Shown here piece after piece: positions 8,920-19,335 of a DNA stretch of 64,000 nt. The notes beneath the pieces are model-generated. The model was not told where the DNA came from and did not search any database. It saw only the letters and a list, made by a program, of their open reading frames with translations. Each line of letters starts with the position of its first letter. Within the stretch, counting starts at the first letter, position 1. Both the position numbers and the translations under genes were made by a program. The stretch comes from Vibrio aestuarianus (GTDB taxonomy: Bacteria > Pseudomonadota > Gammaproteobacteria > Enterobacterales > Vibrionaceae), in NCBI RefSeq assembly GCF_012395185.1, contig NZ_JAAZTU010000014.1:1-64000 (forward strand), given 5' to 3'.

Positions 8920-9558
8920 TTACGCCAATCCTGGGAACAAGTTTCTTAATCCGTTAGCGATGAACTCGATACCAAGTGCACCGAGAATTAAGCCCATAAT
9001 CCGCGTAATTACGTTAATCCCTGTTTGACCTAGCAGTCTGACAATGTATGGCGCTGAGCGAAACAGCATCCATGAGCACAAACTAAACACAATAATGGTA
9101 ATGGCGATCCCGACGGTATCAAACAGGCTTGGATAACGTGAACCATAAACGATGGTCGAACTGATGGCACCTGGGCCAGCCATTAATGGCATGGCAAGAG
9201 GTACTACCCCAATTTGCTCGCGGCTAATGTATTCAGATTTTTCTTGTTTGTTCTGCTTATCTTCACCTAACTTACCACTCATCATTGAAAACGCGATGCT
9301 TAACAAAAGCAGACCACCGGCAACACGGAATGAGTCGAGTGAAATACTGAACATATCTAAAAGAAGCTGCCCAGCGAGAAGCGAAACAATTAAGATCACA
9401 GCAACAGCAATATTCGCAGTAGCGGCTGTTTTGTGCTTTTCTTCTTGTGTCATGTGCCCCGTTAGGGACACAAAAATAGGCATAATACCGACAGGGTTAA
9501 CTGCGGCGACTAAACCTAAGAAAAACTGTAAGAAAATGGCTAGCTCAATGGTTTGCAT
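8920..9558 (-). CDS. ychE: MarC/UPF0056-family membrane protein YchE
   Basis: This 212-aa inner-membrane protein has about six transmembrane helices and the family motifs NPVGIMPIF and PLAMPLMAGPGAIS. The cytoplasmic loop SGKLGEDKQNKQEKSE is identical to E. coli YchE as I remember it, and ychE is also adjacent to adhE in E. coli. The transport function of the family is not established. The frame is open back to 9630, but ATG at 9558 gives the family N-terminus. It is divergent from adhE. Confidence 0.88.
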   Translation of the reverse strand: MQTIELAIFLQFFLGLVAAVNPVGIMPIFVSLTGHMTQEEKHKTAATANIAVAVILIVSLLAGQLLLDMFSISLDSFRVAGGLLLLSIAFSMMSGKLGEDKQNKQEKSEYISREQIGVVPLAMPLMAGPGAISSTIVYGSRYPSLFDTVGIAITIIVFSLCSWMLFRSAPYIVRLLGQTGINVITRIMGLILGALGIEFIANGLRNLFPGLA

Positions 9559-10183
9559 GGCGTCAGTCTCGGAGCGATCACTTAGATGAAATATTTCGTA
9601 CGTAATGTAAGCCAAACCAGAGAATATCACGAATGAAAAAAACTAAAGTTATTGGCGTTTCATTGCTGAGAAAAACTAATTCGACACAGCTAATGTTTGT
9701 GAATTGTTTTTGACATGAGGGCTAAAGGTGCTAGTTTTTACACAATTGTTAACATCTGCACATTTTTAATAAAATATAGAGCTGTCGGTGGTGCTTAAAG
9801 CGATAGTCGATATACTGTTAGTAGCACGTAAAAGGCGATGAATTTTGCCTGTATTGTTCAAAAATGAAACTTTTTTACAAAATGTTTTAGCTTTTAAATT
9901 TTTTGTTGTTCAAATGAAGCTTTTTTAATCATGTGACTCATTGTTGTTTTGTTTTTATTTTTCAATGATTTAATTGTTGTTTTTGTTGGGCTTTACCCCT
10001 AAGTGGGTAATTAATTTTTCAGAACTGATCTGAGTCAATTTTTTTCATACCCTGAAATATTATACTCAGTCCTGAAAGCAATTTACTAAGTCTACGATTA
10101 CTTAAGTCATTGAGAGAATTAACCCTTAGAGACTGTGTGCTTAATAAAGAGTTTTTAATTTTTCTATTTTTAGGAGATCCACT
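9559..10183. promoter_or_regulatory. Long adhE control region
   Basis: This 625-bp, very A/T-rich region lies between divergent ychE and adhE. It contains T-tracts, a TATACT hexamer at 10061-10066 that could be a -10 element, a short inverted repeat TTACCC-N6-GGGTAA at 9993-10010 followed by a T-rich run, and an AGGAGAT ribosome binding site just before adhE. No real gene is visible. A long leader is expected for adhE, which is usually controlled by redox and post-transcriptionally, but no operator can be named with confidence. Confidence 0.5.
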
Positions 10184-12859
10184 ATGCCTGTAACAAATTT
10201 GGCTGAACTTGATGCACTCGTAGCTCGCGTAAAAGCAGCTCAAGCAGAATTCGCTACTTACTCTCAAGAGCAAGTAGATAAAATTTTCCGCGCAGCATCA
10301 TTAGCAGCTAACCAAGCTCGTATTCCTCTAGCGCAACAAGCGGTAGCAGAATCTGGCATGGGTATTGTTGAAGATAAAGTAATCAAGAACCACTTTGCGT
10401 CTGAGTTCATTTACAACAAATACAAAGACGAAAAAACGTGTGGCATTCTTGAAGAAAACGAAGAGTTCGGCACAATGACTATCGCTGAACCAGTTGGCAT
10501 TATCTGTGGTATCGTTCCAACCACTAACCCAACTTCTACCGCTATCTTCAAATCTCTAATCTCTCTTAAAACTCGCAACGGTATCATCTTCTCACCGCAC
10601 CCACGTGCTAAGAACTCGACTAACGATGCTGCGAAACTTGTTTTGGATGCAGCAGTAGCTGCGGGTGCACCAAAAGACATCATTGGTTGGATTGATCAAC
10701 CGTCTGTAGAACTTTCTAATGCACTTATGAAGCACGATGGCATTGCTCTTATCCTTGCAACTGGTGGTCCAGGCATGGTTAAAGCTGCTTACTCTTCTGG
10801 TAAGCCAGCTATCGGTGTTGGTGCAGGTAACGTTCCTGTTGTTATTGATGAAACTGCGGATATCAAACGTGCAGTAGCTTCTGTTCTTATGTCAAAAACA
10901 TTTGATAACGGTGTAGTTTGTGCTTCTGAGCAAGCGGTTATCGTTATGGATGAAGTTTATGATGAAGTGAAAGAGCGTTTCGCAACTCATAAAGCTCATG
11001 TATTAAGCAAAGCTGACGCTGATAAGGTACGTAAAGTACTGCTTATCGACGGTGCACTAAACGCGAAAATTGTAGGTCAACCAGCAACAGCAATCGCTGA
11101 AATGGCTGGCGTTAAAGTACCTGCTGATACTAAGATCCTTGTTGGTGAAGGTATTGGTGAAGTTTCTTACGATGACGAATTCGCTCATGAGAAATTGTCT
11201 CCAACTCTTGGTATGTTCCGCGCGTCTTCTTTCGAAAACGCAGTAGAGCAAGCTGTGAAAATGGTTGAGATTGGTGGTATCGGTCACACATCAGGCCTGT
11301 ACACTAACCAAGATATCAATGCTGATCGCATCCGTTACTTCGGCGACAAAATGAAGACCGCACGTATTCTTGTAAACATCCCAACTACTCACGGTGGTAT
11401 CGGTGACCTTTACAACTTTAACGTTGCACCTTCTCTAACTCTTGGTTGTGGTTCATGGGGTGGTAACTCTATCTCTGAGAACGTAGGTCCTAAGCACCTT
11501 ATCAACAAGAAAACTGTAGCGAAGCGAGCTGAAAATATGTTGTGGCACAAACTACCTAAGTCTATCTACTTCCGTCGTGGTAGCCTTCCAATCGCAATGA
11601 GCGATCTTGAAGGTAAGAAACGTGCATTCCTAGTAACTGACCGTTTCCTATTCAACAACGGCTACGCGGATGAAATCGTTAAACTTCTTAAAGCTCAAGG
11701 CATTGAAGTTCAAACATTCTTTGATGTAGAAGCAGATCCTACTCTATCAATCGTAGAGAAAGGCGCTGAAGCAATGAAGAGCTTCCAACCCGACGTGATT
11801 CTTGCTCTAGGTGGTGGTTCACCAATGGATGCAGCTAAAATCATGTGGGTTATGTACGAGCACCCAGAAACTCACTTTGAAGAACTAGCAATGCGCTTTA
11901 TGGATATCCGTAAGCGTATCTACAAGTTCCCTAAAATGGGTCAAAAAGCTGAGCTTGTATGTATTACTACAACTTCAGGTACAGGTTCAGAAGTTACACC
12001 ATTCGCGGTTGTTACAGACGATAAAACTGGTGCTAAATACCCACTAGCTGACTACGAACTAACTCCTAACATGGCTATCGTTGATGCGAACCTTGTTATG
12101 AACATGCCTAAGTCTCTAACTGCGTTTGGTGGTTACGATGCAGTAACTCACGCACTAGAAGCTTATGTGTCAGTTCTAGCGAACGAATACTCAGACGGTC
12201 AAGCTCTACAAGCACTTAAGATGCTTAAAGAGTACCTACCATCTAGCTACGCAAATGGTGCAAACGACCCAATCGCTCGTGAAAAAGTACACAATGCGGC
12301 TACTATCGCTGGTATTGCGTTTGCGAATGCTTTCCTAGGTGTGTGTCACTCAATGGCTCACAAAGTCGGTGCTGAATTCCACGTACCACACGGCCTAGCT
12401 AACGCACTACTTATCTCTAACGTTGTACGTTACAACGCGAACGATAACCCAACTAAACAAACGGCATTCTCTCAGTACGCAAGCCCACAAGCTCGTCGTC
12501 GTTACGCTGAAGTTGCTGACCACTTAGGCCTAAGCCAAGCTGGTGACCGCACTGCTCAGAAGATTGAACGTCTACTAGCATGGTTGGAAGAGCTGAAAAT
12601 TGCACTAGATATCCCGCTATCAATTCAAGCAGCTGGTGTTCCAGAAGCTGACTTCCTAGCGAAACTAGACCAACTATCAGTTGAAGCGTTTGATGACCAA
12701 TGTACAGGTGCTAACCCACGTTACCCACTAATCAGTGAGTTGAAAGAAGTTCTAACCGCTTCTTACTACGGTAAAGCATTCGTTGAAGGCGAAACATTTG
12801 AAGGCACTACAGTAATTAAGAAAACTGAAGAGCCAAAAGCAAAGAAAGCTAAAAAGTAA
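10184..12859 (+). CDS. adhE: Bifunctional aldehyde-alcohol dehydrogenase AdhE
   Basis: AdhE converts acetyl-CoA to acetaldehyde and then ethanol with two NADH, the main fermentative electron sink. The 891-aa protein has an aldehyde dehydrogenase domain (about 1-440) with catalytic Cys246 in NGVVCASEQ, a linker, and an iron-dependent alcohol dehydrogenase domain (450-870) with the metal-ligand histidines in HALEAYVS, VCHSMAHKVG and HVPHGLAN. The tail is lysine-rich. The length matches E. coli AdhE. Codon use is strongly biased, as for a highly expressed protein. A strong AGGAG site precedes the ATG. The enzyme forms filaments (spirosomes) in relatives. Confidence 0.97.
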   Translation: MPVTNLAELDALVARVKAAQAEFATYSQEQVDKIFRAASLAANQARIPLAQQAVAESGMGIVEDKVIKNHFASEFIYNKYKDEKTCGILEENEEFGTMTIAEPVGIICGIVPTTNPTSTAIFKSLISLKTRNGIIFSPHPRAKNSTNDAAKLVLDAAVAAGAPKDIIGWIDQPSVELSNALMKHDGIALILATGGPGMVKAAYSSGKPAIGVGAGNVPVVIDETADIKRAVASVLMSKTFDNGVVCASEQAVIVMDEVYDEVKERFATHKAHVLSKADADKVRKVLLIDGALNAKIVGQPATAIAEMAGVKVPADTKILVGEGIGEVSYDDEFAHEKLSPTLGMFRASSFENAVEQAVKMVEIGGIGHTSGLYTNQDINADRIRYFGDKMKTARILVNIPTTHGGIGDLYNFNVAPSLTLGCGSWGGNSISENVGPKHLINKKTVAKRAENMLWHKLPKSIYFRRGSLPIAMSDLEGKKRAFLVTDRFLFNNGYADEIVKLLKAQGIEVQTFFDVEADPTLSIVEKGAEAMKSFQPDVILALGGGSPMDAAKIMWVMYEHPETHFEELAMRFMDIRKRIYKFPKMGQKAELVCITTTSGTGSEVTPFAVVTDDKTGAKYPLADYELTPNMAIVDANLVMNMPKSLTAFGGYDAVTHALEAYVSVLANEYSDGQALQALKMLKEYLPSSYANGANDPIAREKVHNAATIAGIAFANAFLGVCHSMAHKVGAEFHVPHGLANALLISNVVRYNANDNPTKQTAFSQYASPQARRRYAEVADHLGLSQAGDRTAQKIERLLAWLEELKIALDIPLSIQAAGVPEADFLAKLDQLSVEAFDDQCTGANPRYPLISELKEVLTASYYGKAFVEGETFEGTTVIKKTEEPKAKKAKK

Positions 12860-12912
12860 GTAATACTTTTATGAGTTGTTTTCGCTAGCACGTAACATCT
12901 CTAGTAATCACG

Positions 12913-12940
12913 AGCCCTACCATTTGGTAGGGCTTTTTTT
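12913..12940 (+). terminator. adhE terminator
   Basis: AGCCCTACC / GGTAGGGCT form a perfect 9-bp stem with an ATTT loop, followed by a run of seven T. Confidence 0.9.
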
Positions 12941-12973
12941 ATTTCTAATTATCATGTGGTTATGCTTATTGCT

Positions 12974-13849
12974 TTATCCCCACATTACCAAAATGGCAGC
13001 AAGAGCAACAAGCATGAGTCCAAACCCATCTTTTATCTTTATTTTTTGTTTTAGCCAAAACACAGAAATTAGCATCGTAAAAAATATTTCAATTTGCCCG
13101 AGTGTTTTTACGTAAGGAACTGCTTGCAATGACATGGCGCTAAACCAACCAATTGAGCCAATACAGCTGCTTGTACTGGTTAATAAAGTGAGTTTAGGAC
13201 GCATCCATAACTGCGTTAAGGTGTGTTTGTCTGCAATGAATAGATAAGTAGTGAGTAGCAAGGTTTGTTGTGAGATAACCAGTAACAACACCCAGGCAGC
13301 GCTGTGAGGAAATGGTAGCCCAAGTGATAAGCTTGCTTCGCGTATCCACAACGAGGTAAGAGCAAAAGCACTACCACTTCCTAGTCCTAGTAAAATGGTC
13401 ATTAGCGACATTTTTCGCAGGTTGCCCTGAGTGCTCATTAAGAAAACCCCGCCCCCACCGATGATGACGCCTAACCAGCCCCAAAACGATAAGTTAGTAC
13501 CAAAAAATATCATGCCTAAAATTGCGGCGACTAGTGCTTCACTTTTTGCTAGACCTGCACCGACTGCATAGTTATTAAACTTAAATAATTTAACCATCAG
13601 TGCAGTCGCGACAATTTGCATCAGCGCAGCAGCGACAATAAAGGTAATGAATGTAGATGAAAAGGTAGGCATTACGGTCGGTTGTAAGCCATACAAAAAA
13701 GCAAGATAGAGTGCTGCAATTGGGCTAGCCCATAAAAAACGAGCAAGGGTGACGCCGGTGGTGCTTACTTCACCAGCGAGGCGGCTTTGGAATGCGTTAC
13801 GCCAAGACTGCATAAAAGCAGCCAGAAAGGTGAAAAAAATCCAATTCAT
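12974..13849 (-). CDS. DMT-superfamily (EamA) exporter
   Basis: This 291-aa inner-membrane protein has about ten transmembrane helices in two EamA halves, the plan of drug/metabolite transporters. Substrate unknown. I place the start at ATG 13849 (MNWIFFTFLAAF), which begins directly in the first helix. The frame extends to 13909 with a TTG and an ATG upstream, but neither has a clear ribosome binding site. It lies downstream of the sulP gene behind a terminator, so it probably has its own promoter. Confidence 0.8.
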   Translation of the reverse strand: MNWIFFTFLAAFMQSWRNAFQSRLAGEVSTTGVTLARFLWASPIAALYLAFLYGLQPTVMPTFSSTFITFIVAAALMQIVATALMVKLFKFNNYAVGAGLAKSEALVAAILGMIFFGTNLSFWGWLGVIIGGGGVFLMSTQGNLRKMSLMTILLGLGSGSAFALTSLWIREASLSLGLPFPHSAAWVLLLVISQQTLLLTTYLFIADKHTLTQLWMRPKLTLLTSTSSCIGSIGWFSAMSLQAVPYVKTLGQIEIFFTMLISVFWLKQKIKIKDGFGLMLVALAAILVMWG

Positions 13850-13918
13850 TGAATAGTCCAGTCCATGATGCAAGAACATCATGCTATGGGACGCTGGAAT
13901 CTTCAGCAAGTGAAAAGT

Positions 13919-13946
13919 AATAAGGCTTCCATCGGAAGCCTTATTC
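13919..13946 (-). terminator. Terminator of the sulP-family gene
   Basis: The perfect 12-bp stem AATAAGGCTTCC / GGAAGCCTTATT with a 3-nt loop lies 20 bp past the stop codon and is followed on the minus strand by a T-rich run. Confidence 0.82.
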
Positions 13947-13965
13947 TTAAGAGAAGATGTGTAAG

Positions 13966-15525
13966 TTAGCCAGCTAAAACATCGGTGGCAACTTTGTAGC
14001 TAGGATCTTCTTTTACATTAATTTCAACCAAGCTACCTGCTTTATGTAACAGAGCTCGACAATCTTGGCTTAAATGTCGTAAATGCAACGTTTTCCCAAG
14101 CGCAGTATATCTTTCGGCGATCGTTTCAATGGCTTCAATTGCTGAATGGTCAGCTACTCGTGAGCGTGCGAAATCAACGATGACATCCTGTGGGTCGTTT
14201 TGTGCATCAAATAACTCAAGGAAGTTTGCTGCAGAGCCAAAGAAGATAGGTCCATTAATATGATAAACCTTAGAGCCTTCAGCATTGATTTGGCTACTGG
14301 CGTAAATATGTTTTGCGTGTTCCCATGCAAACATTAGTGCTGATGTAATCACACCGACTGCCACAGCGATGGCTAAATCAGTGAGTACCGTTACTACCGT
14401 TACCAATACAATGACAAAGAAGTCCTGCTTCGGTACGCGGCGAGCAAGTTTAAACGTTGCCCATTCGAAGGTTCCAATCACGACCATAAACATCACACCA
14501 ACCAGTGCAGCTAGCGGGATCATCTCAATCAGTGCTGAAGCGAATAAAATAAAGCACAACAGCATCACTGCCGCCACTATACCAGATAGGCGTCCGCGAC
14601 CGCCCGAGTTTACGTTGATCATCGATTGACCGATCATCGCACAACCACCCATTGCGCCAAACATTGAACAAGTGACATTAGCTAAACCTTGACCGACACA
14701 TTCACGATTTGACTGGCCGCGAGTGTTCGTCATTTCATCCAATACTGTAAGTGTAAGCAAGGATTCAATTAAACCAATTGCGGCTAAAATAATTGAATAA
14801 GGAAGAATGATTTGTAGCGTTTCCCAAGTGAACGGTACGCTTGGAATTGCGAATGTTGGTAAGGTTCCAGCAAGCGTTGCTGCTTCATTTCCAGACATTG
14901 TGCGTAAGAAATCCACCACAGTTCGTGTGTCTAAACCCAGACCTTGGACCAATAGCGTGATGGTCACAATAGCCACTAACGAAGAAGGGACGGCTGTTGT
15001 TAGTTTAGGTAAGAAATGAATAATCGCCATGGTTAGAGCAACCAGCCCCAGCATTAGGAACATTTGATCGCTTGGCAACCAACTAAGTGCCCCCGATAAA
15101 TCTGGCGCTTTAAATTGACCAAGTTGAGCTAAGAAGATCACAATTGCCAAGCCATTGACGAAGCCAATCATCACAGGGTGAGGCACCATGCGAATAAACT
15201 TACCTAACTTGAAGATACCAGCGGTAATTTGCAGCAGCCCTGCAAATAAGATTGCCGCAAAAAGATATTGGACACCATGGGTTGCAACTAGGCTTACCAT
15301 TACCACGGCCATAGCGCCAGTTGCGCCAGAAATCATACCAGGGCGGCCGCCAAAAATAGAAGTGATCAGACCAACAATAAAGGCGGCATATAGTCCAACC
15401 ATTGGGTCAACACCAGCAACAAAGGCAAAAGCTACAGCTTCTGGAACCAGAGCAAGGGCAACGGTTAAACCAGAAAGCACATCATTTTTTACAGAGTGCT
15501 TAGAAAATTTTGGAAATTCGAACAT
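13966..15525 (-). CDS. SulP-family inorganic anion transporter
   Basis: This 519-aa protein has a long hydrophobic SulP domain (about 10-400) with the family block [20 protein letters not shown] and a cytoplasmic C-terminal STAS domain (about 410-500). SulP proteins carry sulfate, bicarbonate or other anions; the substrate cannot be read from the sequence, and a bicarbonate carrier is plausible in a marine bacterium. It is monocistronic, with terminators on both sides (13919-13946 and the rne terminator at 15728-15760). Confidence 0.88.
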   Translation of the reverse strand: MFEFPKFSKHSVKNDVLSGLTVALALVPEAVAFAFVAGVDPMVGLYAAFIVGLITSIFGGRPGMISGATGAMAVVMVSLVATHGVQYLFAAILFAGLLQITAGIFKLGKFIRMVPHPVMIGFVNGLAIVIFLAQLGQFKAPDLSGALSWLPSDQMFLMLGLVALTMAIIHFLPKLTTAVPSSLVAIVTITLLVQGLGLDTRTVVDFLRTMSGNEAATLAGTLPTFAIPSVPFTWETLQIILPYSIILAAIGLIESLLTLTVLDEMTNTRGQSNRECVGQGLANVTCSMFGAMGGCAMIGQSMINVNSGGRGRLSGIVAAVMLLCFILFASALIEMIPLAALVGVMFMVVIGTFEWATFKLARRVPKQDFFVIVLVTVVTVLTDLAIAVAVGVITSALMFAWEHAKHIYASSQINAEGSKVYHINGPIFFGSAANFLELFDAQNDPQDVIVDFARSRVADHSAIEAIETIAERYTALGKTLHLRHLSQDCRALLHKAGSLVEINVKEDPSYKVATDVLAG

Positions 15526-15727
15526 GAGTACTCAGTGTTTGCGAATAATGAATGTAGTCCAACCGTCCACTCTTAAATGTAATCCAAGCAAAATGTATTA
15601 AAAAAGAGCAATGGAGTAAGAGAAACGTCGTCGGCTCGAAGCGGGGAATGCTACAGAAAACTGTGATTAAGTTCAATAATGAAGCAAGTATTGAATCATA
15701 TTTGTGGTAAATAGTTTCCTCGAGATA

Positions 15728-15760
15728 AATAAAAAGGGCTGCAATAAAGCAGCCCTTTCG
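15728..15760 (-). terminator. rne terminator
   Basis: AAAGGGCTGC / GCAGCCCTTT form a perfect 10-bp stem with a 6-nt loop, followed on the minus strand by TTTATTTAT, 17 bp after the rne stop. Confidence 0.9.
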
Positions 15761-15775
15761 ATGGTATAGCTAATG

Positions 15776-18721
15776 CTAAATGCTTTGAGGTTTACTCATT
15801 GCTGAGCCTGCTTGGCTACGGGCAACTTGACTGCCTGCACCACGAGCTTCATAGCGTTCTGAACGCAATGGAGCCGAAACCACTTCAATCTCTTTTAGTT
15901 CGTTTGAACCTGGCGCTTTTGCCATCGGTGCACAAGCATGAGCTTTAATGGTTTTAGGTAGTGAAATGTTTGAAGTTGCCGCTGGTTTTTCAACCAGTTC
16001 TGGAGTTTTAACTTCTTTTACCGTCGCTATTTCAGCTACTTCCACTGGTTGTGGTGTTTCAACAACAACCTCAACAGGTGCTTGTACTGGCGTTTCAGCT
16101 TTTGGTTCTGCGGCGCTGCGAATAATCACTTTACCCATTGCCATTTCTGGACATGCGAAGCCACCGATGACCTTAGTGGTAGTATCTGCTACAACTGTTG
16201 CTACGGTTTCAACAACCGGAGCTTCAACTTTCTCTTCTTGGCGAGGTGCTTGAGTTGGAGCTTTAGCTAGGTCATAACGAGGCATCACTTTACCCATCGC
16301 CATTTCTGGTGATGCAACTCCACCTTTACGAAGGCGGAATGGGTTAGGGCGACGGTCACGACCGCGACGACGGCGTTGACCACTTGCACGTAAGTGACGA
16401 GGTGAACGACGATTACGGCGCTGATTTTGCTCATCTTTGTTATTGGCATCATCAGACACAACCGTTGTTGGCTCAGTGGCTTTGACTGACTCGGCTTTCA
16501 CAGTTTCGATGGCTTCAGCAACAGTCGCTGTATCTTGTGAAGCGCTGGCTACTACTGCTTCTTTTGCAGCGGCTTGATCTTTCACTCGAACTTGTTTATT
16601 CAGTTTACGGCGCTGACGGCGTTCTTTAACTTTGGCCGTTTTTTCTTCGGTCTTAACATCTTTTTGTTCAGCTTGTTGTGCTTCTACTGCAAGTTGCTGA
16701 CCTTGTTCTGCAAGTTTTTCTGTTTTTAGGTCATCGCGCTTATTACGACGATCTTGTCGTGGTTTACGAGTTTGCGGTTTGCTCTGTTCAGCCGGAGTTA
16801 CTTCTTTTTCAGAAGTACTTTCAGCAGCAACAGGCTTGCGCTTATTCTTGTCACGATTAGCATTATCGCGGTTATTGCGGCGACGTTGGTCGTTGCGGTC
16901 ACGACGTTGACGTGGTTGTTGGCTACGTTTGTTTTCTGGTTTTTCTTGCTCTTTTTCTGTGCTCTTTTCTTCAACAGGTGCAGAGAATAGGCTGCCGATA
17001 GCTTTAAATATACGACTGAATAAACCAGGTTTAGCACTTTCTTCAACCACGTTTTCTTTTACAACAGGTTGAGCCGCTTTTGGCGCTGGAGCTGGGGCTG
17101 CTTGCGCTTGAGCTGGTGCAGCAAAGCCTTTCAGCGCTGGCTCTTCAATGCGTTTTGGTCTGAAATCTGCCTCTGAAGGTTCTTTACTTTCGGCTTCTTT
17201 TAGAGCTTCAAGCTTTTTAGGTACCATATAAGACAGGATGTCTTGCTCTTCACCTTCGCGAACACGGATAACCTCGAAATGAGGAGTTTCCATATCAGAA
17301 TTTGGAACAATAGTGATATTAACTTCTTGGATGCGTTCGATATGGCTGATAGAGCGGCGTTTCTCATTCAGCAAGTAAGAGGCGATAGGAACTGGTACCA
17401 CCGCTAAAACTTGCGCAGTGTTATCTTTTAACGCTTCTTCTTCGATCAAACGTAGTACAGATAGCGCTAGAGACTCATTATCACGAACAACACCAGTGCC
17501 AGAACAACGAGGACAGATATGATGGCTTGCCTCTGCTAGTGATGGGCTTAGACGTTGGCGAGACATTTCAAGCAGACCAAAGCGAGAAATACGACCAATT
17601 TGAACTCGAGCTCTGTCAAGGCGAACAGCATCGCGTAAGCGGTTTTCAACTTCACGTTGATGGCGCACTGGAGTCATATCAATGAAGTCAATAACGACTA
17701 GACCACCTAAATCACGTAGGCGCAATTGGCGAGCAATTTCGTCTGCAGCTTCTAAGTTGGTATTGAGAGCCGTTTCTTCAATATCTCCGCCTTTAGTAGC
17801 GCGAGCAGAGTTGATATCAATAGAGGTCAGTGCTTCAGTCGGGTCGATGACGATCGAACCACCAGATGGTAGGCGAACTTCTCGTTGGAAAGCCGACTCA
17901 ATTTGGCTTTCGATTTGGTAATGACTAAATAGTGGCACTTCACCATCGTATTTTTTAACACGGCTGACAAAATCTGGGCGCACTAACTGAATATGCTCAA
18001 GAGCACGTTCATAAATAGTATTGCTATCAATGAGGATTTCGCCGATGTCGCGGCGTAAATAGTCGCGAATGGCACGTACAATAACGTTACTTTCTTGGTG
18101 GATAAGTAATGGTGCAGGGTGCAGTTCTGAGGCTTGTTTAATTGCACTCCAGTGGTTAAGTAGAACGTTTAGATCCCACTCAAGTTCTTCTGCACTTTTA
18201 CCTACACCTGCCGTACGAACAATTAAACCCATACCTTGAGGTAATTCAAGAGTACTTAGTGCTGCTTTTAGTTCGGTACGCTCGTCGCCTTCGATACGGC
18301 GTGAAATACCGCCAGCACGAGGGTTATTAGGCATCAGAACTAAGTAACTGCCAGCAAGAGAAACAAAAGTAGTTAACGCAGCGCCTTTGCTACCTCGCTC
18401 TTCTTTTTCTACTTGAACAATGACTTCTTGACCTTCTCTAAGCACTTCTTTAATGCTTGGGCGGCCTTGATAGGTATAACCTTCTGGGAAGTATTCGCGA
18501 GCAATTTCTTTGAGAGGAAGGAAGCCGTGACGTTCAGCGCCGTAATCTACAAAAGCAGCTTCTAAACTTGGTTCAACACGGGTGATACGTCCTTTATAGA
18601 TATTCGCTTTTTTGGATTCATGTCCTGGACTCTCGATGTCTAGATCAAAAAGTCGCTGGCCATCTACCAACGCAACACGCAACTCTTCTTTTTGAGTGGC
18701 GTTAATTAACATTCTTTTCAT
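15776..18721 (-). CDS. rne: Ribonuclease E
   Basis: RNase E is the essential endonuclease of mRNA decay and of tRNA and rRNA processing, and the scaffold of the degradosome. The 981-aa protein has an N-terminal catalytic half with an S1 domain (about 35-120), the magnesium-binding aspartates in [11 protein letters not shown] and VIDFIDM, and the zinc-link CPRC near residue 404. The C-terminal half is disordered: an amphipathic membrane-anchor-like segment ([16 protein letters not shown], near 565), long Arg/Lys/Gln-rich RNA-binding tracts, and a Pro/Val-rich tail. That tail holds a repeated peptide ([18 protein letters not shown]) and a final CAPMAKAP motif. The start is ATG 18721. The long leader suggests autoregulation as in E. 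coli. Confidence 0.96.
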   Translation of the reverse strand: MKRMLINATQKEELRVALVDGQRLFDLDIESPGHESKKANIYKGRITRVEPSLEAAFVDYGAERHGFLPLKEIAREYFPEGYTYQGRPSIKEVLREGQEVIVQVEKEERGSKGAALTTFVSLAGSYLVLMPNNPRAGGISRRIEGDERTELKAALSTLELPQGMGLIVRTAGVGKSAEELEWDLNVLLNHWSAIKQASELHPAPLLIHQESNVIVRAIRDYLRRDIGEILIDSNTIYERALEHIQLVRPDFVSRVKKYDGEVPLFSHYQIESQIESAFQREVRLPSGGSIVIDPTEALTSIDINSARATKGGDIEETALNTNLEAADEIARQLRLRDLGGLVVIDFIDMTPVRHQREVENRLRDAVRLDRARVQIGRISRFGLLEMSRQRLSPSLAEASHHICPRCSGTGVVRDNESLALSVLRLIEEEALKDNTAQVLAVVPVPIASYLLNEKRRSISHIERIQEVNITIVPNSDMETPHFEVIRVREGEEQDILSYMVPKKLEALKEAESKEPSEADFRPKRIEEPALKGFAAPAQAQAAPAPAPKAAQPVVKENVVEESAKPGLFSRIFKAIGSLFSAPVEEKSTEKEQEKPENKRSQQPRQRRDRNDQRRRNNRDNANRDKNKRKPVAAESTSEKEVTPAEQSKPQTRKPRQDRRNKRDDLKTEKLAEQGQQLAVEAQQAEQKDVKTEEKTAKVKERRQRRKLNKQVRVKDQAAAKEAVVASASQDTATVAEAIETVKAESVKATEPTTVVSDDANNKDEQNQRRNRRSPRHLRASGQRRRRGRDRRPNPFRLRKGGVASPEMAMGKVMPRYDLAKAPTQAPRQEEKVEAPVVETVATVVADTTTKVIGGFACPEMAMGKVIIRSAAEPKAETPVQAPVEVVVETPQPVEVAEIATVKEVKTPELVEKPAATSNISLPKTIKAHACAPMAKAPGSNELKEIEVVSAPLRSERYEARGAGSQVARSQAGSAMSKPQSI

Positions 18722-19250
18722 TTAAAAATCTCGTTATCTTTCTTTAGTTTTGATTATTGATCTTGTTGCTTCGGTTCGTTTTCACGGTGCCAGATCCCAT
18801 GACTTAAAGGTGCAGCCTCCCGGCTGGAGGGGATGCTCTAGGGCACTTCAGTTATCACACGCACACGATTGCCTGCGATCCGCATATATGGCGGAAATTA
18901 CTCAACATGAAATGACGATGAGTAGAGCAACAAGATAGCTTCGCTCAATAGTGTCTTACGCCATATGCAGCACACTGACGCTTAGCTGTCTACTCACTAT
19001 TTTGCTCTAAAATGAACGGTAAAGAATAAAAAATCACCAATTCATCCATTGCAGCTGTGAACTATAGCAGTGACAGGTAAACACAGCAATCTGCTTTGTT
19101 ATGAACAGGTCAAAAAAAAGGAAATAGGCGTAAAAGTGATATTGTTAGTTGTCTGTTTTAAAAGAGTTTTATCTACTTTAAGTGGGGGATTTTACTGAGT
19201 AATTATTAATTTTATCCACAGTCGCATTTTGGTTGATGCAATTATCATCA
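18722..19250 (-). promoter_or_regulatory. Long 5' leader of rne
   Basis: About 530 bp without a gene precede rne. On the minus strand several hairpins can form, including TCCGC-N6-GCGGA (near 18880-18896) and CTCC-N6-GGAG within CCCCTCCAGCCGGGAGGC (near 18813-18830). Further upstream an inverted repeat of the GAGTAGA...TCTACTC type lies between about 18920 and 18990. In E. coli the rne leader is a 361-nt structured element that RNase E cuts to control its own level; the same job is inferred here from position and structure. A perfect DnaA-box sequence TTATCCACA at 19212-19220 is probably chance. Confidence 0.55.
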
Positions 19251-19335
19251 ATTTAAGGGTGAATAAGCGATGAAAATATATTTCTCTTGCTAAGAAAATA
19301 TGAATTTACGCGATTCACAGTGTTACAATACCGCT

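Noticed and set aside
9152..9589. 145-aa open frame antisense to ychE
   Set aside because: It is Ser/Thr/Ile-rich with no ribosome binding site or recognisable domain and mirrors a clear membrane-protein gene.
10019..10273. 84-aa minus-strand frame across the adhE start
   Set aside because: It overlaps the adhE ribosome binding site and first codons and has no coding character.
19212..19220. Perfect DnaA box between rne and rluC
   Set aside because: A single 9-mer is close to chance expectation in 64 kb, with no cluster or origin features around it.
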